64,000 bases of DNA from Streptomyces decoyicus (GCF_019880305.1 NZ_CP082301.1:3472001-3536000); one strand, 5' to 3'; shown: positions 28,454 to 39,844, counted from the stretch's first letter. The notes: a model not told the origin generated them from the sequence alone. Translations and numbers: made by a program.

Positions 28454-29017
28454 ATGCCGCCCACCACCCCCGGCCCCCGTTCCGCCGACCACGACCGCAC
28501 CGACTCGACCCGCTTCCCCGCCGCCGTCGACGTCGCCCTCCAGGAAGCCGGCTGGCAACCCGGACGCTGGGACATACAGCAGGCGGAACACTGGGCCGAC
28601 GCCCTCCGCGCCCACGCCTCCCCCGCCGGGCACCGCCACACCGTCTTCCCCGCCGCCGTCGAGGCCTGGGCGGAATTCGGCGACCTCCACATCACCGGCC
28701 CCGGCCCCGGCCGCCACATCGCCCCCACCCCGTTCGCCATCAACCCCCTGCACGGCCTCCACCTCGCCCGCACCCTCGGCGACCTCGGCCGCGCACTGGA
28801 AACCGACGTGGCCCCCCTCGGCCGCGAAGAACTCACCGCCCCCGACGGCACCACCTACAGCCAGGCCGCCCTCGCCATCGACACCGAAGGCCGCGTCTAC
28901 AGCCTCGACCACACCGGCGACTGGTACCTGGGCCCCGACCTCGACACCGCACTGGGGACGCTGGTGCTGGGGACGCGGCCGAGCCGGCTCGGATTCGCGG
29001 CCCACGTTTCCGAATGA
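28454..29017 (+). CDS. SUKH-3 family immunity-like protein
   Basis: A 187-residue protein with the SUKH-3 hallmarks: a head FPAAVDVALQEAGWQPGR, the middle FPAAVEAWAEFGDLHI, and a C-terminal strand pair AIDTEGRVYSLDHTGDWYLG. SUKH-3 proteins are antitoxins for nuclease and deaminase toxins. GGAAG lies ahead of the ATG at 28454, and the gene sits 8 bp behind the YwqJ deaminase, so the two form a likely effector/immunity pair. Confidence 0.88.
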   Translation: MPPTTPGPRSADHDRTDSTRFPAAVDVALQEAGWQPGRWDIQQAEHWADALRAHASPAGHRHTVFPAAVEAWAEFGDLHITGPGPGRHIAPTPFAINPLHGLHLARTLGDLGRALETDVAPLGREELTAPDGTTYSQAALAIDTEGRVYSLDHTGDWYLGPDLDTALGTLVLGTRPSRLGFAAHVSE

Positions 29018-29205
29018 CGTTGCCCCACGTTGTTTTCTGCGGCGCCGTTTTGCTTCTCGTTGTTCGACTCCGGCGGGGATGGGGTGGGTGGGGTTTGGGC
29101 GGGGGCCGCTTGCTGTGTGTGGTGGGTGCCGGTGGCGGGCCTCCGGGGCACCCCCTCCCGCCCGGGATGGCGACCCCCGCCCGGTGTGGGTGAAGGTTTT
29201 CAAAA

Positions 29206-29247
29206 ACCAGAAGCCCGGCCGCATCGTGGCGCGGCCGAGCTTCTGGT
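29206..29247. terminator. Bidirectional terminator between convergent genes
   Basis: ACCAGAAGC/GCTTCTGGT plus an inner CGGCCGC/GCGGCCG (one mismatch between them) make a 17-bp stem with an 8-nt loop. AAAA precedes the stem and CTTTGGTTTT follows it, so both strands give a hairpin with a U-rich flank. It separates the SUKH-3 gene from the convergent kinase gene. The rest of 29018-29380 is GC-rich spacer with no gene. Confidence 0.8.
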
Positions 29248-29380
29248 CTTTGGTTTTCTCCTGCTCCCCACCCCGGAGGCCCCGAACCCGGCACCCACCA
29301 CACACCCGGGGCCCCACCCACACAACCAACCCCGCCCCCGCCGAAGGCGGGAAAAACCCACAGAAACAAAAACGGCGGGG

Positions 29381-30877
29381 TCACCCGGCAACGTGGGAAA
29401 CAGCACCAAGAGGCAACACAGCCGAAACCCGAAAGCCCCCCGCCTCCGTCGGACCAGAGACGAACACGCCGCCCAGCGCCGTCACCCGCTCCCGCATCCC
29501 GACCAGGCCGTTGCCGCCGCTCGGCAGACCCGCATCGGCCGCGCCGCCCTCACAGGGGCCGTTCTCCACCTGGACTGCGAGCTCGCCCTCCCGGTGCGCC
29601 AGCCGCACCCGCGCCCGCGCGCCCGGCGCATGCTTGTGCACATTCGTGAGCGCTTCCTGGACCACGCGGTACACGGTCCGCTCCACCCGCGCCGCATACC
29701 GGCGCCCGGCAACAGCGGCTGCCTCCCCCTCGGCCGCCTCCCCCTCGGCGGACTCGTCCACCAACAGCTCGACCACCATCCCGGCCGCCCGGGACTGCCC
29801 CACCAGATCCGCCAGCTCCGTCAGACACGGCCCCTCGGCATCCGCGTCCCCCGCACCGGGCACCGACGACTCCGCCCCGGCAACGGACGCTCCGGCCGAC
29901 GAGGACACGGCCGAAGTCCCGTCCGCCGACGGCTCCGGAACCCGCGCCTGCACCGTCGCCTTCGCCCCCGCCCGGGAAGCCACCGCCGCCAGCCGCTCCG
30001 GCGCATCCGACGCCGCGGTGCCACGCCCCGACGCCCCGTCGGCCGTACGCAACACCCCCAGCATCTCCCGCAGCTCCGTCAGCGCCTGGCGCCCCATGTC
30101 GCCGACCAGCCCCGCGTTCTTCGACGCCTTCTCCGGATCCTTCAACGCCACCGCCTGAAGCGCGGCCGCGTGCACCACCATCAGACTCACCCGGTGCGCG
30201 ACCACGTCGTGCATCTCCCGCGCGATCCGGGTCCGCTCCTCATTACGGGCCCACTCGGCCCGCTCCTCGGCCCGGTCCGCCAGCAACGACAGCTCGCGCT
30301 CCAGACCGTCCGCCCGCTCCCGCAGGCTCTCCACCAGCCGCCGCCGGGCCGCGATGTACAGACCCCACAACACCGGCGGCGCCGTCAGCACCAGGCCCAC
30401 CGCCAGCGCCATCAGCGGCACGAACCACATCGGCGGATGGAAGTCCTGCTGCGTCGCCACGTCCTCCCGCAGCGTGAGGAAGGTCGTCACCAACGTCCCC
30501 ACGACCGTCATGCCCGCCAGCAAGCCCGTGATCCGGCGCGGCACATCCGACGCGGCGAGCGTGTACAGCCCCACCACGCTCAGCAGCCCGCCCATCTCCG
30601 CAGGCATCACCGCGATCGAGACCAGCACCACCACCACAGGCCACCGCCGGCGCACCAGCAACACCGGCCCCGCCAGCAGGCCGAGCAGCATCCCCAGCAG
30701 CTCGGGCACCTGCGCCTCATGCGCGAAATTCGCGCCCTCCACGACACATTCCAATGCGGAAGCGACCGCCAGAAGCACATCCAGCACGGCGCTCCGCCGC
30801 CGGGCCCACCACCACGGCCCGTTACTCACCGGCGCACCCCGCGCGCCCACACCTTCACTTGCCCCCGTCGCGGTCAT
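29381..30877 (-). CDS. NarL/DesK-type sensor histidine kinase
   Basis: A 498-residue kinase with about six membrane segments in residues 25-180 (LLGMLLGLLAGPVLL, VVVLVSIAVM, and others), a coiled coil, and the HisKA_3 site TRIAREMHDVVAHRVSLMVV, in which the first His is the phosphoacceptor. The ATP-binding domain has EALTNVHKHAPG (N box) and GNGLVGMRERV (G box). About 80 residues of Ala/Ser/Asp-rich insert separate the dimerisation and ATP domains, longer than usual. No response regulator lies next to it, so its partner is elsewhere. I chose ATG 30877 over the frame opening at 30943, because the extra 22 residues are unlike a kinase N-terminus. Confidence 0.88.
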   Translation of the reverse strand: MTATGASEGVGARGAPVSNGPWWWARRRSAVLDVLLAVASALECVVEGANFAHEAQVPELLGMLLGLLAGPVLLVRRRWPVVVVLVSIAVMPAEMGGLLSVVGLYTLAASDVPRRITGLLAGMTVVGTLVTTFLTLREDVATQQDFHPPMWFVPLMALAVGLVLTAPPVLWGLYIAARRRLVESLRERADGLERELSLLADRAEERAEWARNEERTRIAREMHDVVAHRVSLMVVHAAALQAVALKDPEKASKNAGLVGDMGRQALTELREMLGVLRTADGASGRGTAASDAPERLAAVASRAGAKATVQARVPEPSADGTSAVSSSAGASVAGAESSVPGAGDADAEGPCLTELADLVGQSRAAGMVVELLVDESAEGEAAEGEAAAVAGRRYAARVERTVYRVVQEALTNVHKHAPGARARVRLAHREGELAVQVENGPCEGGAADAGLPSGGNGLVGMRERVTALGGVFVSGPTEAGGFRVSAVLPLGAVSHVAG

Positions 30878-31033
30878 ACCGCCCAGCCTACGGGCGCCCG
30901 CCCCCGATTCCCCGACCCAATACCGGTCACGGATCAGGCCCATTACCAGCCCTTACCGCTGGTTATCCCTCGAACTGTTGAATCGCCCACATTTTCGCCT
31001 CTTCGACACACCTGGACGCGGCATCCTGTTCCC

Positions 31034-31834
31034 ATGCCGAACACCCATCGGAACCACCCCGACTACGAGGCGTTACGCCCCCAGGCCGTCGCCCTGCGCC
31101 GCGCCGGCCTGAGCCGCCGTCAGATCCGCGACCGCCTCCACGTCCACAACAACGACATCCTCAACCGCCTCCTCGAAGGCATTCCCGCCCCCGAATGGAC
31201 CCGCCGCCCGAACACCAAGGACGACTTGCGCGAGCGGGCCCGCACACTACGGAAGGCGGGCAGGACCTACGACGAGATCCAGGTCGAGCTGGGCTGCTCC
31301 AAGAGCTCGATCTCGCTGTGGGTACGGGATCTGCCGAAGCCGCCGCCGCGCCGCACCCCGGCCGAGCAGGCCCGGATCGCCCGTGAAAAGCGCTGGGAGC
31401 ACGAGCTGGCAGTGCGGGACAGTGAACGCCGCCGGACGAAGAGCGCGGCAACCCAAGAGGTCGGTGAGCTGTCGGACCGGGAGCTCCTCTTCACCGGAGC
31501 TGCCCTCTACTGGGCCGAGGGCGCCAAGGACAAGCCGTATGCCCGGCGGGAACACGTCCAGTTCGTCAACAGCGACCCGGGCGTCATTCAGCTCTTCCAC
31601 ACGACTGCCGACGTGGAGGCGGCGGAGCGCTACTGGGCCGGACTCGTCGGTGTCGATGTCGCCACGTTCCAGAAGACCACGCTCAAGAAGCACAACCCCA
31701 AGACGGTCCGCAAGAACGTCGGGGAGGGTTACCGCGGCTGCCTGGTGATCAGGGTGCTACAAAGTGCAGAGCTATACCGTCGCATCGAAGGCTGGTGGTA
31801 CGGCATAGTGTTGGGAGCCAAGCGGCCCGACTGA
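31034..31834 (+). CDS. Actinobacterial HTH protein with a LAGLIDADG-like C-terminal region
   Basis: 266 residues. Two HTH-like units occupy 12-45 (LRRAGLSRRQIRDRLHV) and 62-100 (LRKAGRTYDEIQVELGCSKS). The C-terminal half (TGAALYWAEGAKDK, VQFVNSDPGVIQLF, then RGCLVIRVLQSAELYRRIEG) recalls proteins with a LAGLIDADG homing-endonuclease-like fold, as in WhiA relatives, but the catalytic acids are not clear. A DNA-binding regulator is the best guess. Codon 14 is TTA (31073-31075), so expression should need the bldA tRNA. It precedes the tRNA-Gln gene by 29 bp. Confidence 0.75.
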   Translation: MPNTHRNHPDYEALRPQAVALRRAGLSRRQIRDRLHVHNNDILNRLLEGIPAPEWTRRPNTKDDLRERARTLRKAGRTYDEIQVELGCSKSSISLWVRDLPKPPPRRTPAEQARIAREKRWEHELAVRDSERRRTKSAATQEVGELSDRELLFTGAALYWAEGAKDKPYARREHVQFVNSDPGVIQLFHTTADVEAAERYWAGLVGVDVATFQKTTLKKHNPKTVRKNVGEGYRGCLVIRVLQSAELYRRIEGWWYGIVLGAKRPD

Positions 31835-31863
31835 CGGGATGTCCGCTTTGGGATGTTTCACTA

Positions 31864-31935
31864 TCCCCTGTGGTGTAATTGGCAGCACTGAGGCTTTTGG
31901 TGCCTTATGTCCGGGTTCGAGTCCTGGCAGGGGAG
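31864..31935 (+). tRNA. tRNA-Gln (anticodon UUG)
   Basis: A complete cloverleaf: acceptor TCCCCTG pairs with CAGGGGA, the anticodon stem is GAGGC/GCCTT with loop TTTTGGT, and the T arm is CCGGG-TTCGAGT-CCTGG. The anticodon TTG reads CAA. The 3' CCA is not encoded. A tRNA-Gln just before glmU is a familiar Streptomyces arrangement. Confidence 0.95.
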
Positions 31936-31956
31936 CCCCGCTCAACGGGCAAATTT

Positions 31957-31984
31957 CGGGTCCTGACTACCAAGTCAGGACCCG
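31957..31984 (+). terminator. Terminator after tRNA-Gln
   Basis: CGGGTCCTGACT-ACCA-AGTCAGGACCCG, a perfect 12-bp stem with a 4-nt loop, 21 bp after the tRNA. It separates the tRNA from glmU. Confidence 0.85.
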
Positions 31985-32065
31985 CCCGCGTTTCGGCTGC
32001 TATACGCACCGGTATCCTTCGGGTGACCACCACCCGAAGTAGCCAAGAAGCCGAAGGGCATCCCC

Positions 32066-33523
32066 GTGAGCGCCAACCGCCCGGCAGCCGTCGTCGTTCT
32101 CGCAGCGGGTGAGGGCACCCGCATGAAGTCGGCGACCCCGAAGGTCCTGCACGCCCTCTGCGGCCGCTCCCTCGTCGGACATGTCGTCGCCGCCTCCCGA
32201 GAGCTGGATCCCGAGCATCTCGTCGTGGTCGTCGGCCATGCCCGTGAGCAGGTGCAGGCGCATCTCTCCGAGATCGACCCCGCCGCGCGCACCGCGGTGC
32301 AGCACGAGCAGAAGGGCACCGGCCACGCGGTCCGTACGGCCCTGGACGAGCTGAGCAACAGCGGTGTCGCCCTCGACGGCACCGTGATCGTCGTCTGTGG
32401 TGACACCCCGCTGCTGACCGGCGAGACCCTCCGGCTGCTCAGTGACACGCATGCGGCGGACGGCAATGCCGTGACCGTCCTGTCCGCCGAGGTCCCGGAC
32501 TCCACCGGCTACGGGCGCATCGTGCGCGAGGCGGGCACCGGCGCGGTGACCGCGATCGTCGAGCACAAGGACGCCACCGCCGGCCAGCGCGCGATCCGTG
32601 AGATCAACTCGGGGGTCTTCGCCTTTGACGCGCGACTGCTCGTGGATGCGCTCGGCAAGGTGCGTACGGACAACAGCCAGGGCGAGGAGTACCTCACCGA
32701 TGTGCTGGGGATCGTGCGGGAGGCCGGGCACCGGGTCGGTGCGGCGGTGTCCGCCGATCACCGGGAGATTCTGGGGATCAACAACCGTGTGCAGCTGGCG
32801 CAGGCGCGCCGGCTGCTGAACGACCGGCTGGTGGAGCGGGCGATGCTGGCCGGCGTGACGGTGGTCGATCCGGCGTCGACGTGGGTGGATGTGTCGGTCA
32901 CGTTCGAGCCGGATGCGACGGTCCACCCGGGTACGCAGCTGCTCGGTGCCACGCATATCGCCACGGGTGCCGAGGTGGGTCCGCATTCGCGGCTGACGGA
33001 TACGTCGGTGGGTGCGGGCGCGGTGGCGTCGTTCACGGTGGCCGAGGGTGCGCGTATCGGTGAGGGTGCGAGTGTCGGCCCTTATGCGTATCTGCGGCCG
33101 GGGACGGATCTGGGTCCGAAGTCGAAGGCCGGTACGTACGTGGAGATGAAGAACGCGTCGATCGGCGAGGGCACGAAGGTGCCGCATCTGTCGTATGTGG
33201 GCGATGCCACGATCGGTGAGTTCTCCAATATCGGTGCGGCGAGTGTATTTGTGAACTACGACGGTGAGGCCAAACACCACACGACGGTCGGGTCGCATTG
33301 CAAGACGGGGTCGGACAACATGTTTGTGGCTCCGGTCACGGTCGGGGACGGCGCTTATACGGCGGCCGGCTCGGTCATCACCAAGGATGTGCCCCCGGGT
33401 TCGCTGGCGGTCGCGCGTGGCCAGCAGCGGAATATCGAGGGTTGGGTCGCGCGTAAGCGGCCCGGAAGCGCCGCCGCGCAGGCGGCTTCGGCTGCTCGTC
33501 AGGATTCCGAGGGCGAGCGGTGA
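32066..33523 (+). CDS. glmU: Bifunctional GlmU: glucosamine-1-phosphate acetyltransferase / GlcNAc-1-P uridyltransferase
   Basis: A 485-residue enzyme that makes UDP-GlcNAc for peptidoglycan. The N-terminal uridyltransferase has VVVLAAGEGTRMKSATPK and the GDTPLL motif. From residue 250 the left-handed beta-helix hexapeptide repeats carry the acetyltransferase (VGPYAYLRPGTDLGPKSK, EMKNASIGEGTKVPHLSY), with active-site His in DGEAKHHTTVG. The GTG at 32066 follows GAAGGG. The usual C-terminal tail is present and basic. It is followed by prs after 72 bp; both feed nucleotide-sugar and nucleotide synthesis. Confidence 0.97.
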   Translation: MSANRPAAVVVLAAGEGTRMKSATPKVLHALCGRSLVGHVVAASRELDPEHLVVVVGHAREQVQAHLSEIDPAARTAVQHEQKGTGHAVRTALDELSNSGVALDGTVIVVCGDTPLLTGETLRLLSDTHAADGNAVTVLSAEVPDSTGYGRIVREAGTGAVTAIVEHKDATAGQRAIREINSGVFAFDARLLVDALGKVRTDNSQGEEYLTDVLGIVREAGHRVGAAVSADHREILGINNRVQLAQARRLLNDRLVERAMLAGVTVVDPASTWVDVSVTFEPDATVHPGTQLLGATHIATGAEVGPHSRLTDTSVGAGAVASFTVAEGARIGEGASVGPYAYLRPGTDLGPKSKAGTYVEMKNASIGEGTKVPHLSYVGDATIGEFSNIGAASVFVNYDGEAKHHTTVGSHCKTGSDNMFVAPVTVGDGAYTAAGSVITKDVPPGSLAVARGQQRNIEGWVARKRPGSAAAQAASAARQDSEGER

Positions 33524-33595
33524 TCGTGCAAGGGGTGCGCCGTGCGGGGCGTACCGTGATGAACGCACGCAAACTGTGATTCGAGGAGATTTGCT

Positions 33596-34570
33596 GTGAC
33601 CGGGATCAAGACGACCGGCGAGAAGAAGCTCATGCTCTTCTCCGGCCGCGCCCACCCCGAGCTGGCGGAGGAGGTCGCGCATCAGCTGGGTGTGGGCCTG
33701 GTCCCGACGAAGGCTTTCGACTTCGCCAACGGTGAGATCTATGTCCGTTATCAGGAGTCGGCGCGTGGCGCGGATTGCTTTTTGATTCAGAGCCACACGG
33801 CTCCGATCAATAAGTGGATCATGGAGCAGCTCATCATGATCGATGCGCTGAAGCGGGCTTCGGCGCGGAGCATCACGGTGGTCGTGCCGTTCTACGGTTA
33901 TGCGCGGCAGGACAAGAAGCACCGTGGCCGTGAGCCGATTTCCGCGCGGCTGATCGCGGATTTGATGAAGACCGCGGGTGCGGACCGTGTGGTGACCGTG
34001 GATCTGCACACGGATCAGATCATGGGCTTCTTCGACGGTCCTGTGGATCATCTTTTTGCGCTTCCGGTCCTTGCGGACTACGTGGGCGCAAAGGTGGACC
34101 GCGACAAGCTGACGGTGGTGTCGCCGGACGCCGGCCGGGTGCGGGTCGCGGACCGTTGGTGTGACCGTCTGGGTGCGCCGCTGGCGATTGTGCACAAGCG
34201 GCGTGACAAGGACGTGGCGAATCAGGTCACCGTGCACGAGGTCGTCGGTGATGTGAAGGACCGGGTGTGTGTCCTGGTCGACGACATGATCGACACCGGT
34301 GGCACGATCTGTGCGGCGGCGGATGCGCTGTTCGCGAATGGTGCGTCGGATGTGATCGTGACGGCGACGCACGGTGTGCTGTCGGGTCCGGCGGCGGACC
34401 GGCTGAAGAATTCGAAGGTGAGCGAGTTCGTGTTCACGAATACGCTGCCGACGCCTTCGGAGCTGGAGCTGGACAAGATCACGGTGCTGTCGATGGCGCC
34501 GACGATCGCCCGTGCGCTGCGTGAGGTGTTCGAGGACGGTTCGGTGACGAGCCTCTTCGAGGAGCAGTGA
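33596..34570 (+). CDS. prs: Ribose-phosphate pyrophosphokinase (PRPP synthetase)
   Basis: A 324-residue enzyme that transfers pyrophosphate from ATP to ribose 5-phosphate, giving PRPP for purine, pyrimidine, His and Trp synthesis. Key sites are visible: the catalytic flexible loop YARQDKKHRGREPISARL, the metal-binding VDLHTDQIMGFF, and the PRPP loop VCVLVDDMIDTGGTIC. The GTG at 33596 follows GAGGAG. The length and motifs are those of class I enzymes. Confidence 0.97.
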   Translation: MTGIKTTGEKKLMLFSGRAHPELAEEVAHQLGVGLVPTKAFDFANGEIYVRYQESARGADCFLIQSHTAPINKWIMEQLIMIDALKRASARSITVVVPFYGYARQDKKHRGREPISARLIADLMKTAGADRVVTVDLHTDQIMGFFDGPVDHLFALPVLADYVGAKVDRDKLTVVSPDAGRVRVADRWCDRLGAPLAIVHKRRDKDVANQVTVHEVVGDVKDRVCVLVDDMIDTGGTICAAADALFANGASDVIVTATHGVLSGPAADRLKNSKVSEFVFTNTLPTPSELELDKITVLSMAPTIARALREVFEDGSVTSLFEEQ

Positions 34571-34618
34571 GCTGAAGGCGGCGGGCCGGTCTGTGACGTA
34601 GTCCGGCGCTGATCGACT

Positions 34619-34646
34619 TTGGGGCGGCCTTCCGGCCGGGTAGACT
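34619..34646 (+). promoter_or_regulatory. Probable sigma-70-type promoter for rplY
   Basis: TTGGGG at 34619-34624 and TAGACT at 34641-34646 with a 16-bp spacer form a housekeeping-type promoter. It leaves a leader of about 125 nt before rplY. The leader contains GGAGGCCGCCCTTTTGTGG, a possible fold, but I cannot assign a known RNA element. Confidence 0.5.
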
Positions 34647-34778
34647 CATCGAGTTGCTCGGCGAGGGAGGCCGCCCTTTTGTGGCGGCTGTCCGTTATCG
34701 ACGCGCTCTTCGTAGCAGGTCTGTCGTGGGCCGGGTGACGCCCACCAGAGGTTTTTCTGCGATACGAGGAGTGCTGTC

Positions 34779-35375
34779 ATGGCTGAGGTCAAGCTCACCG
34801 CCCAGGTTCGTAACGACTTCGGTAAGGGTGCCGCGCGCCGTGCGCGCCGCGCCGACCTGGTTCCCGCGGTCATTTACGGTCACGGCGAGGAGCCGCAGCA
34901 CGTGGCGATCCACAACCACGCGCTGATGATGGCCCTGAAGACGCCGAACGCGCTGATCCGCCTGGAGTTCGACGGCAAGAACGAGCTGGTCATCCCCAAG
35001 GCCGTGCAGCGTGAGGCGATCCGCCAGTTCCTGGTGCACGTGGACTTCCTGGCCGTGAAGAAGGGCGAGAAGGTCTCCGTCGAGATCCCGATCCACGTCG
35101 AGGGCGACCTGGCTCCGGGCCAGCTCGTGCTGGAGCACGTGCTGAACACGCTGCCGATCGAGGCCGAGGCCACCCACATTCCGGAGTCGGTCACGATTTC
35201 CGTCGAGGGCCTGGACGCGGGCGCTTCGGTGCTGGCCAAGGACATCACGCTGCCGTCGGGTTCCTCGCTGGCCGTGGACGACGACGCGGTCGTGCTCCAG
35301 GTTGTCGCGGCGCAGGCCGAGGCTCCGGCCGAGGAAGGCGCCGAGGGCGAGGGCGCCGAGGGCTCCGAGGCCTGA
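34779..35375 (+). CDS. rplY: 50S ribosomal protein L25/general stress protein Ctc
   Basis: A 198-residue protein of the long Ctc form: an N-terminal L25 fold that binds 5S rRNA (LTAQVRNDFGKGAARRARRA, LVPAVIYGHGEEPQHVAI) and the C-terminal TL5-like beta domain (VPIHVEGDL-type, here VEIPIHVEGDLAPGQ). The acidic tail (residues 180-198) is typical of actinobacteria. It lies upstream of pth, as in many bacteria. ATG 34779 follows GAGGAG. Confidence 0.96.
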   Translation: MAEVKLTAQVRNDFGKGAARRARRADLVPAVIYGHGEEPQHVAIHNHALMMALKTPNALIRLEFDGKNELVIPKAVQREAIRQFLVHVDFLAVKKGEKVSVEIPIHVEGDLAPGQLVLEHVLNTLPIEAEATHIPESVTISVEGLDAGASVLAKDITLPSGSSLAVDDDAVVLQVVAAQAEAPAEEGAEGEGAEGSEA

Positions 35376-35384
35376 TTCGTTTTC

Positions 35385-35405
35385 CGCTGAGGCAGGTTCT
35401 CAGCG
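35385..35405 (+). terminator. Hairpin after rplY
   Basis: CGCTGAG at 35385-35391 pairs with CTCAGCG at 35399-35405 around a 7-nt loop, ten bases past the rplY stop. It could be a partial terminator before pth; the stem is short. Confidence 0.5.
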
Positions 35406-35519
35406 AGTGGTCCAGCCGCTGCCGCGCGCCGTTCGGGTGCGGGGTGGCGGTTGGGCTGTTTCATGGGCAGTTGCGGTCGGGGTCGGCGGGGTGTGCCGGC
35501 GGATGTGGGAGTGGCTGAG

Positions 35520-36107
35520 ATGGCGGACGCTGATCCGTGGCTGGTGATGGGGCTGGGTAATCCGGGCCCGGAGTATGCGCGTAATCGCCACAATGTGGGC
35601 TTCATGGTGGCGGATTTGCTGGCGGAGCGGATGGGGGGCCGTTTCAAGGCGCACAAGGCGCGGGCGCAGGTGGTGGAGGGGCGTTGTGGTGCGCCGGGCC
35701 TGTCGAGTCGTCGTGTCGTGGTCGCGAAGCCGTTGTCTTTCATGAATCTGTCGGGTGGGCCGACGACGGCGTTGCGGGATTTCTACAAGGTGCCGGTCGG
35801 CAACATCATTGCGATTCATGATGAGTTGGATATCGATTACGGTGCGTTGCGGTTGAAGCTGGGTGGCGGTGACAACGGCCATAACGGTTTGAAGTCGATC
35901 ACGAAGTCGCTGGGTGCGGAGTATCACCGGGTGCGGTTCGGGATCGGGCGTCCGCCGGGTCGTATGCAGGTGGCGGATTTTGTGCTGAAGGACTTTTCCT
36001 CGGCGGAGCGGCGCGAGCTGGATTACTTCGTGGATCGTGCCGCGGATGCGGTGGAGACGTTGATCGTGGACGGTTTGGAACGGGCGCAGAGTACGTACAA
36101 CTCCTGA
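35520..36107 (+). CDS. pth: Peptidyl-tRNA hydrolase
   Basis: A 195-residue enzyme that releases peptides from stalled peptidyl-tRNA. The signature residues are seen in [20 protein letters not shown] (Asn and catalytic His), [20 protein letters not shown] and [13 protein letters not shown]. The ATG at 35520, behind GGGAG, gives the usual N-terminus; the frame is open from 35451 with an unconserved head. It follows rplY by 144 bp. Confidence 0.96.
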   Translation: MADADPWLVMGLGNPGPEYARNRHNVGFMVADLLAERMGGRFKAHKARAQVVEGRCGAPGLSSRRVVVAKPLSFMNLSGGPTTALRDFYKVPVGNIIAIHDELDIDYGALRLKLGGGDNGHNGLKSITKSLGAEYHRVRFGIGRPPGRMQVADFVLKDFSSAERRELDYFVDRAADAVETLIVDGLERAQSTYNS

Positions 36108-36186
36108 ATGGGACAGCGGGGGTCAGGCTCTGACGAACCGTTGTCCGAGGTTGACCGGGTGCGGGTTATGGCCAAGGATCGCCGCC

Positions 36187-36711
36187 ATGCCCAGAAGCAG
36201 TACGCGCACCAGTTCGGTCAGACGCAGCCGTACCCGTCGGGTCGGTGAGAGCGCCTATGGGGCGTTGCTTCTCGCCAGGACGGGGTTGATGGGTCTGCTG
36301 GCGTTGCTCCTGCTGGTGGCGGGGGTGTGGACGTCGTGGCACACGGCGCAGTACGCGATGCTCGTCAAGGCGCGGGAGCGCGGAACGATGACGGTGTCGG
36401 CGTGTGAGAGCGAGCGGTGCACCGGCTCGTATGTGCCGACGGGGGGCGATGGCCGGCCGCGGGCGAAGGTGACGATCGTGCAGGCGGCGGCGCCGGACAA
36501 GGGCGAGCGGGTCGAGGTGACGGTCAAGCCGGGGACGACGCAGGCGGTGCGGACCGGGTCGGCCGGGATATTGCATGCGTGGGTGCCGTTCGCGGGGTCG
36601 TTGCTGCTGGCGGCGCTGGTGGTGGCCGGGGGGATGCGGCTGCGGCGTACGGCGTGGGTGATGGGGTTGTTGGGGGCGGTGTTGTTGGGCGCGGCGTTCG
36701 CTGCGCTGTAG
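36187..36711 (+). CDS. Small membrane protein, unknown function
   Basis: A 174-residue protein with an Arg/Ser-rich head, a first membrane segment (LMGLLALLLLVAGVWTSWHT), a 75-residue outer or inner loop with two cysteines (SACESERCTGSY), and two more segments near the end (VPFAGSLLLAALVVAGG, GLLGAVLLGAAFAAL). The loop (KVTIVQAAAPDKGERVEVTV) looks beta-rich. I know no function. It lies between pth and the convergent ppc gene, a position I recall as conserved in Streptomyces. ATG 36187 is preferred to the longer frame from 36151. Confidence 0.75.
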   Translation: MPRSSTRTSSVRRSRTRRVGESAYGALLLARTGLMGLLALLLLVAGVWTSWHTAQYAMLVKARERGTMTVSACESERCTGSYVPTGGDGRPRAKVTIVQAAAPDKGERVEVTVKPGTTQAVRTGSAGILHAWVPFAGSLLLAALVVAGGMRLRRTAWVMGLLGAVLLGAAFAAL

Positions 36712-36718
36712 GGCGCGG

Positions 36719-36764
36719 ACGACGGCGGCCCGTTCTCCCACCGGGGAGGACGGGCCGCCGTCGT
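36719..36764. terminator. Bidirectional terminator between convergent genes
   Basis: A perfect 15-bp stem, ACGACGGCGGCCCGT with its complement at 36750-36764, whose 16-nt loop holds a further CTCCC/GGGAG helix. It lies 8 bp after the membrane-protein stop and 13 bp after the ppc stop. Confidence 0.85.
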
Positions 36765-36777
36765 ATGCGGGGGTGCG

Positions 36778-39540
<2,763 letters not shown>

Positions 39541-39844
39541 GGGTGCGGCTCCTTGCAGCGATCAGGGGCGTCGCGCCGCGGCTCGGGAGGGGTGGCGGCG
39601 GGCGACGCGTGGGCAGGTCTGATGGCGGGCGGGTTGCGGACCGCGCTGTCCGACGTTCCCCAGGATAGGTCTGCCCAGCGTCAGCAGATCACACCGTCCG
39701 CTGGGTGGGCATCTGCGTCGCAGGTGGGAGGTGTGGCGCCTGTCACGGCCTTGCCCGTGGTGGCGGCACTGCCATACTTACGAGACCGTAGGTTACGGTC
39801 CCGTAGCCGTAGCCGTGCCCCCGAGCCCCCCGACGAGGGACACC
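39541..39844. other. Divergent ppc / desaturase control region
   Basis: A 304-bp spacer without genes. The right part holds the desaturase promoter and TetR-type operator described separately. The left part should hold the ppc promoter, for which I see no clear hexamers. Confidence 0.6.
39751..39805 (+). promoter_or_regulatory. Desaturase promoter with TetR-type operator
   Basis: TTGCCC at 39751-39756 and CATACT at 39773-39778 (16-bp spacer) form a promoter. Right after the -10, TACGAGACCGTA and TACGGTCCCGTA are inverted arms around GGT (39779-39805) with one mismatch. A repressor there would block transcription start. The TetR gene two places downstream is the natural candidate. Confidence 0.75.
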
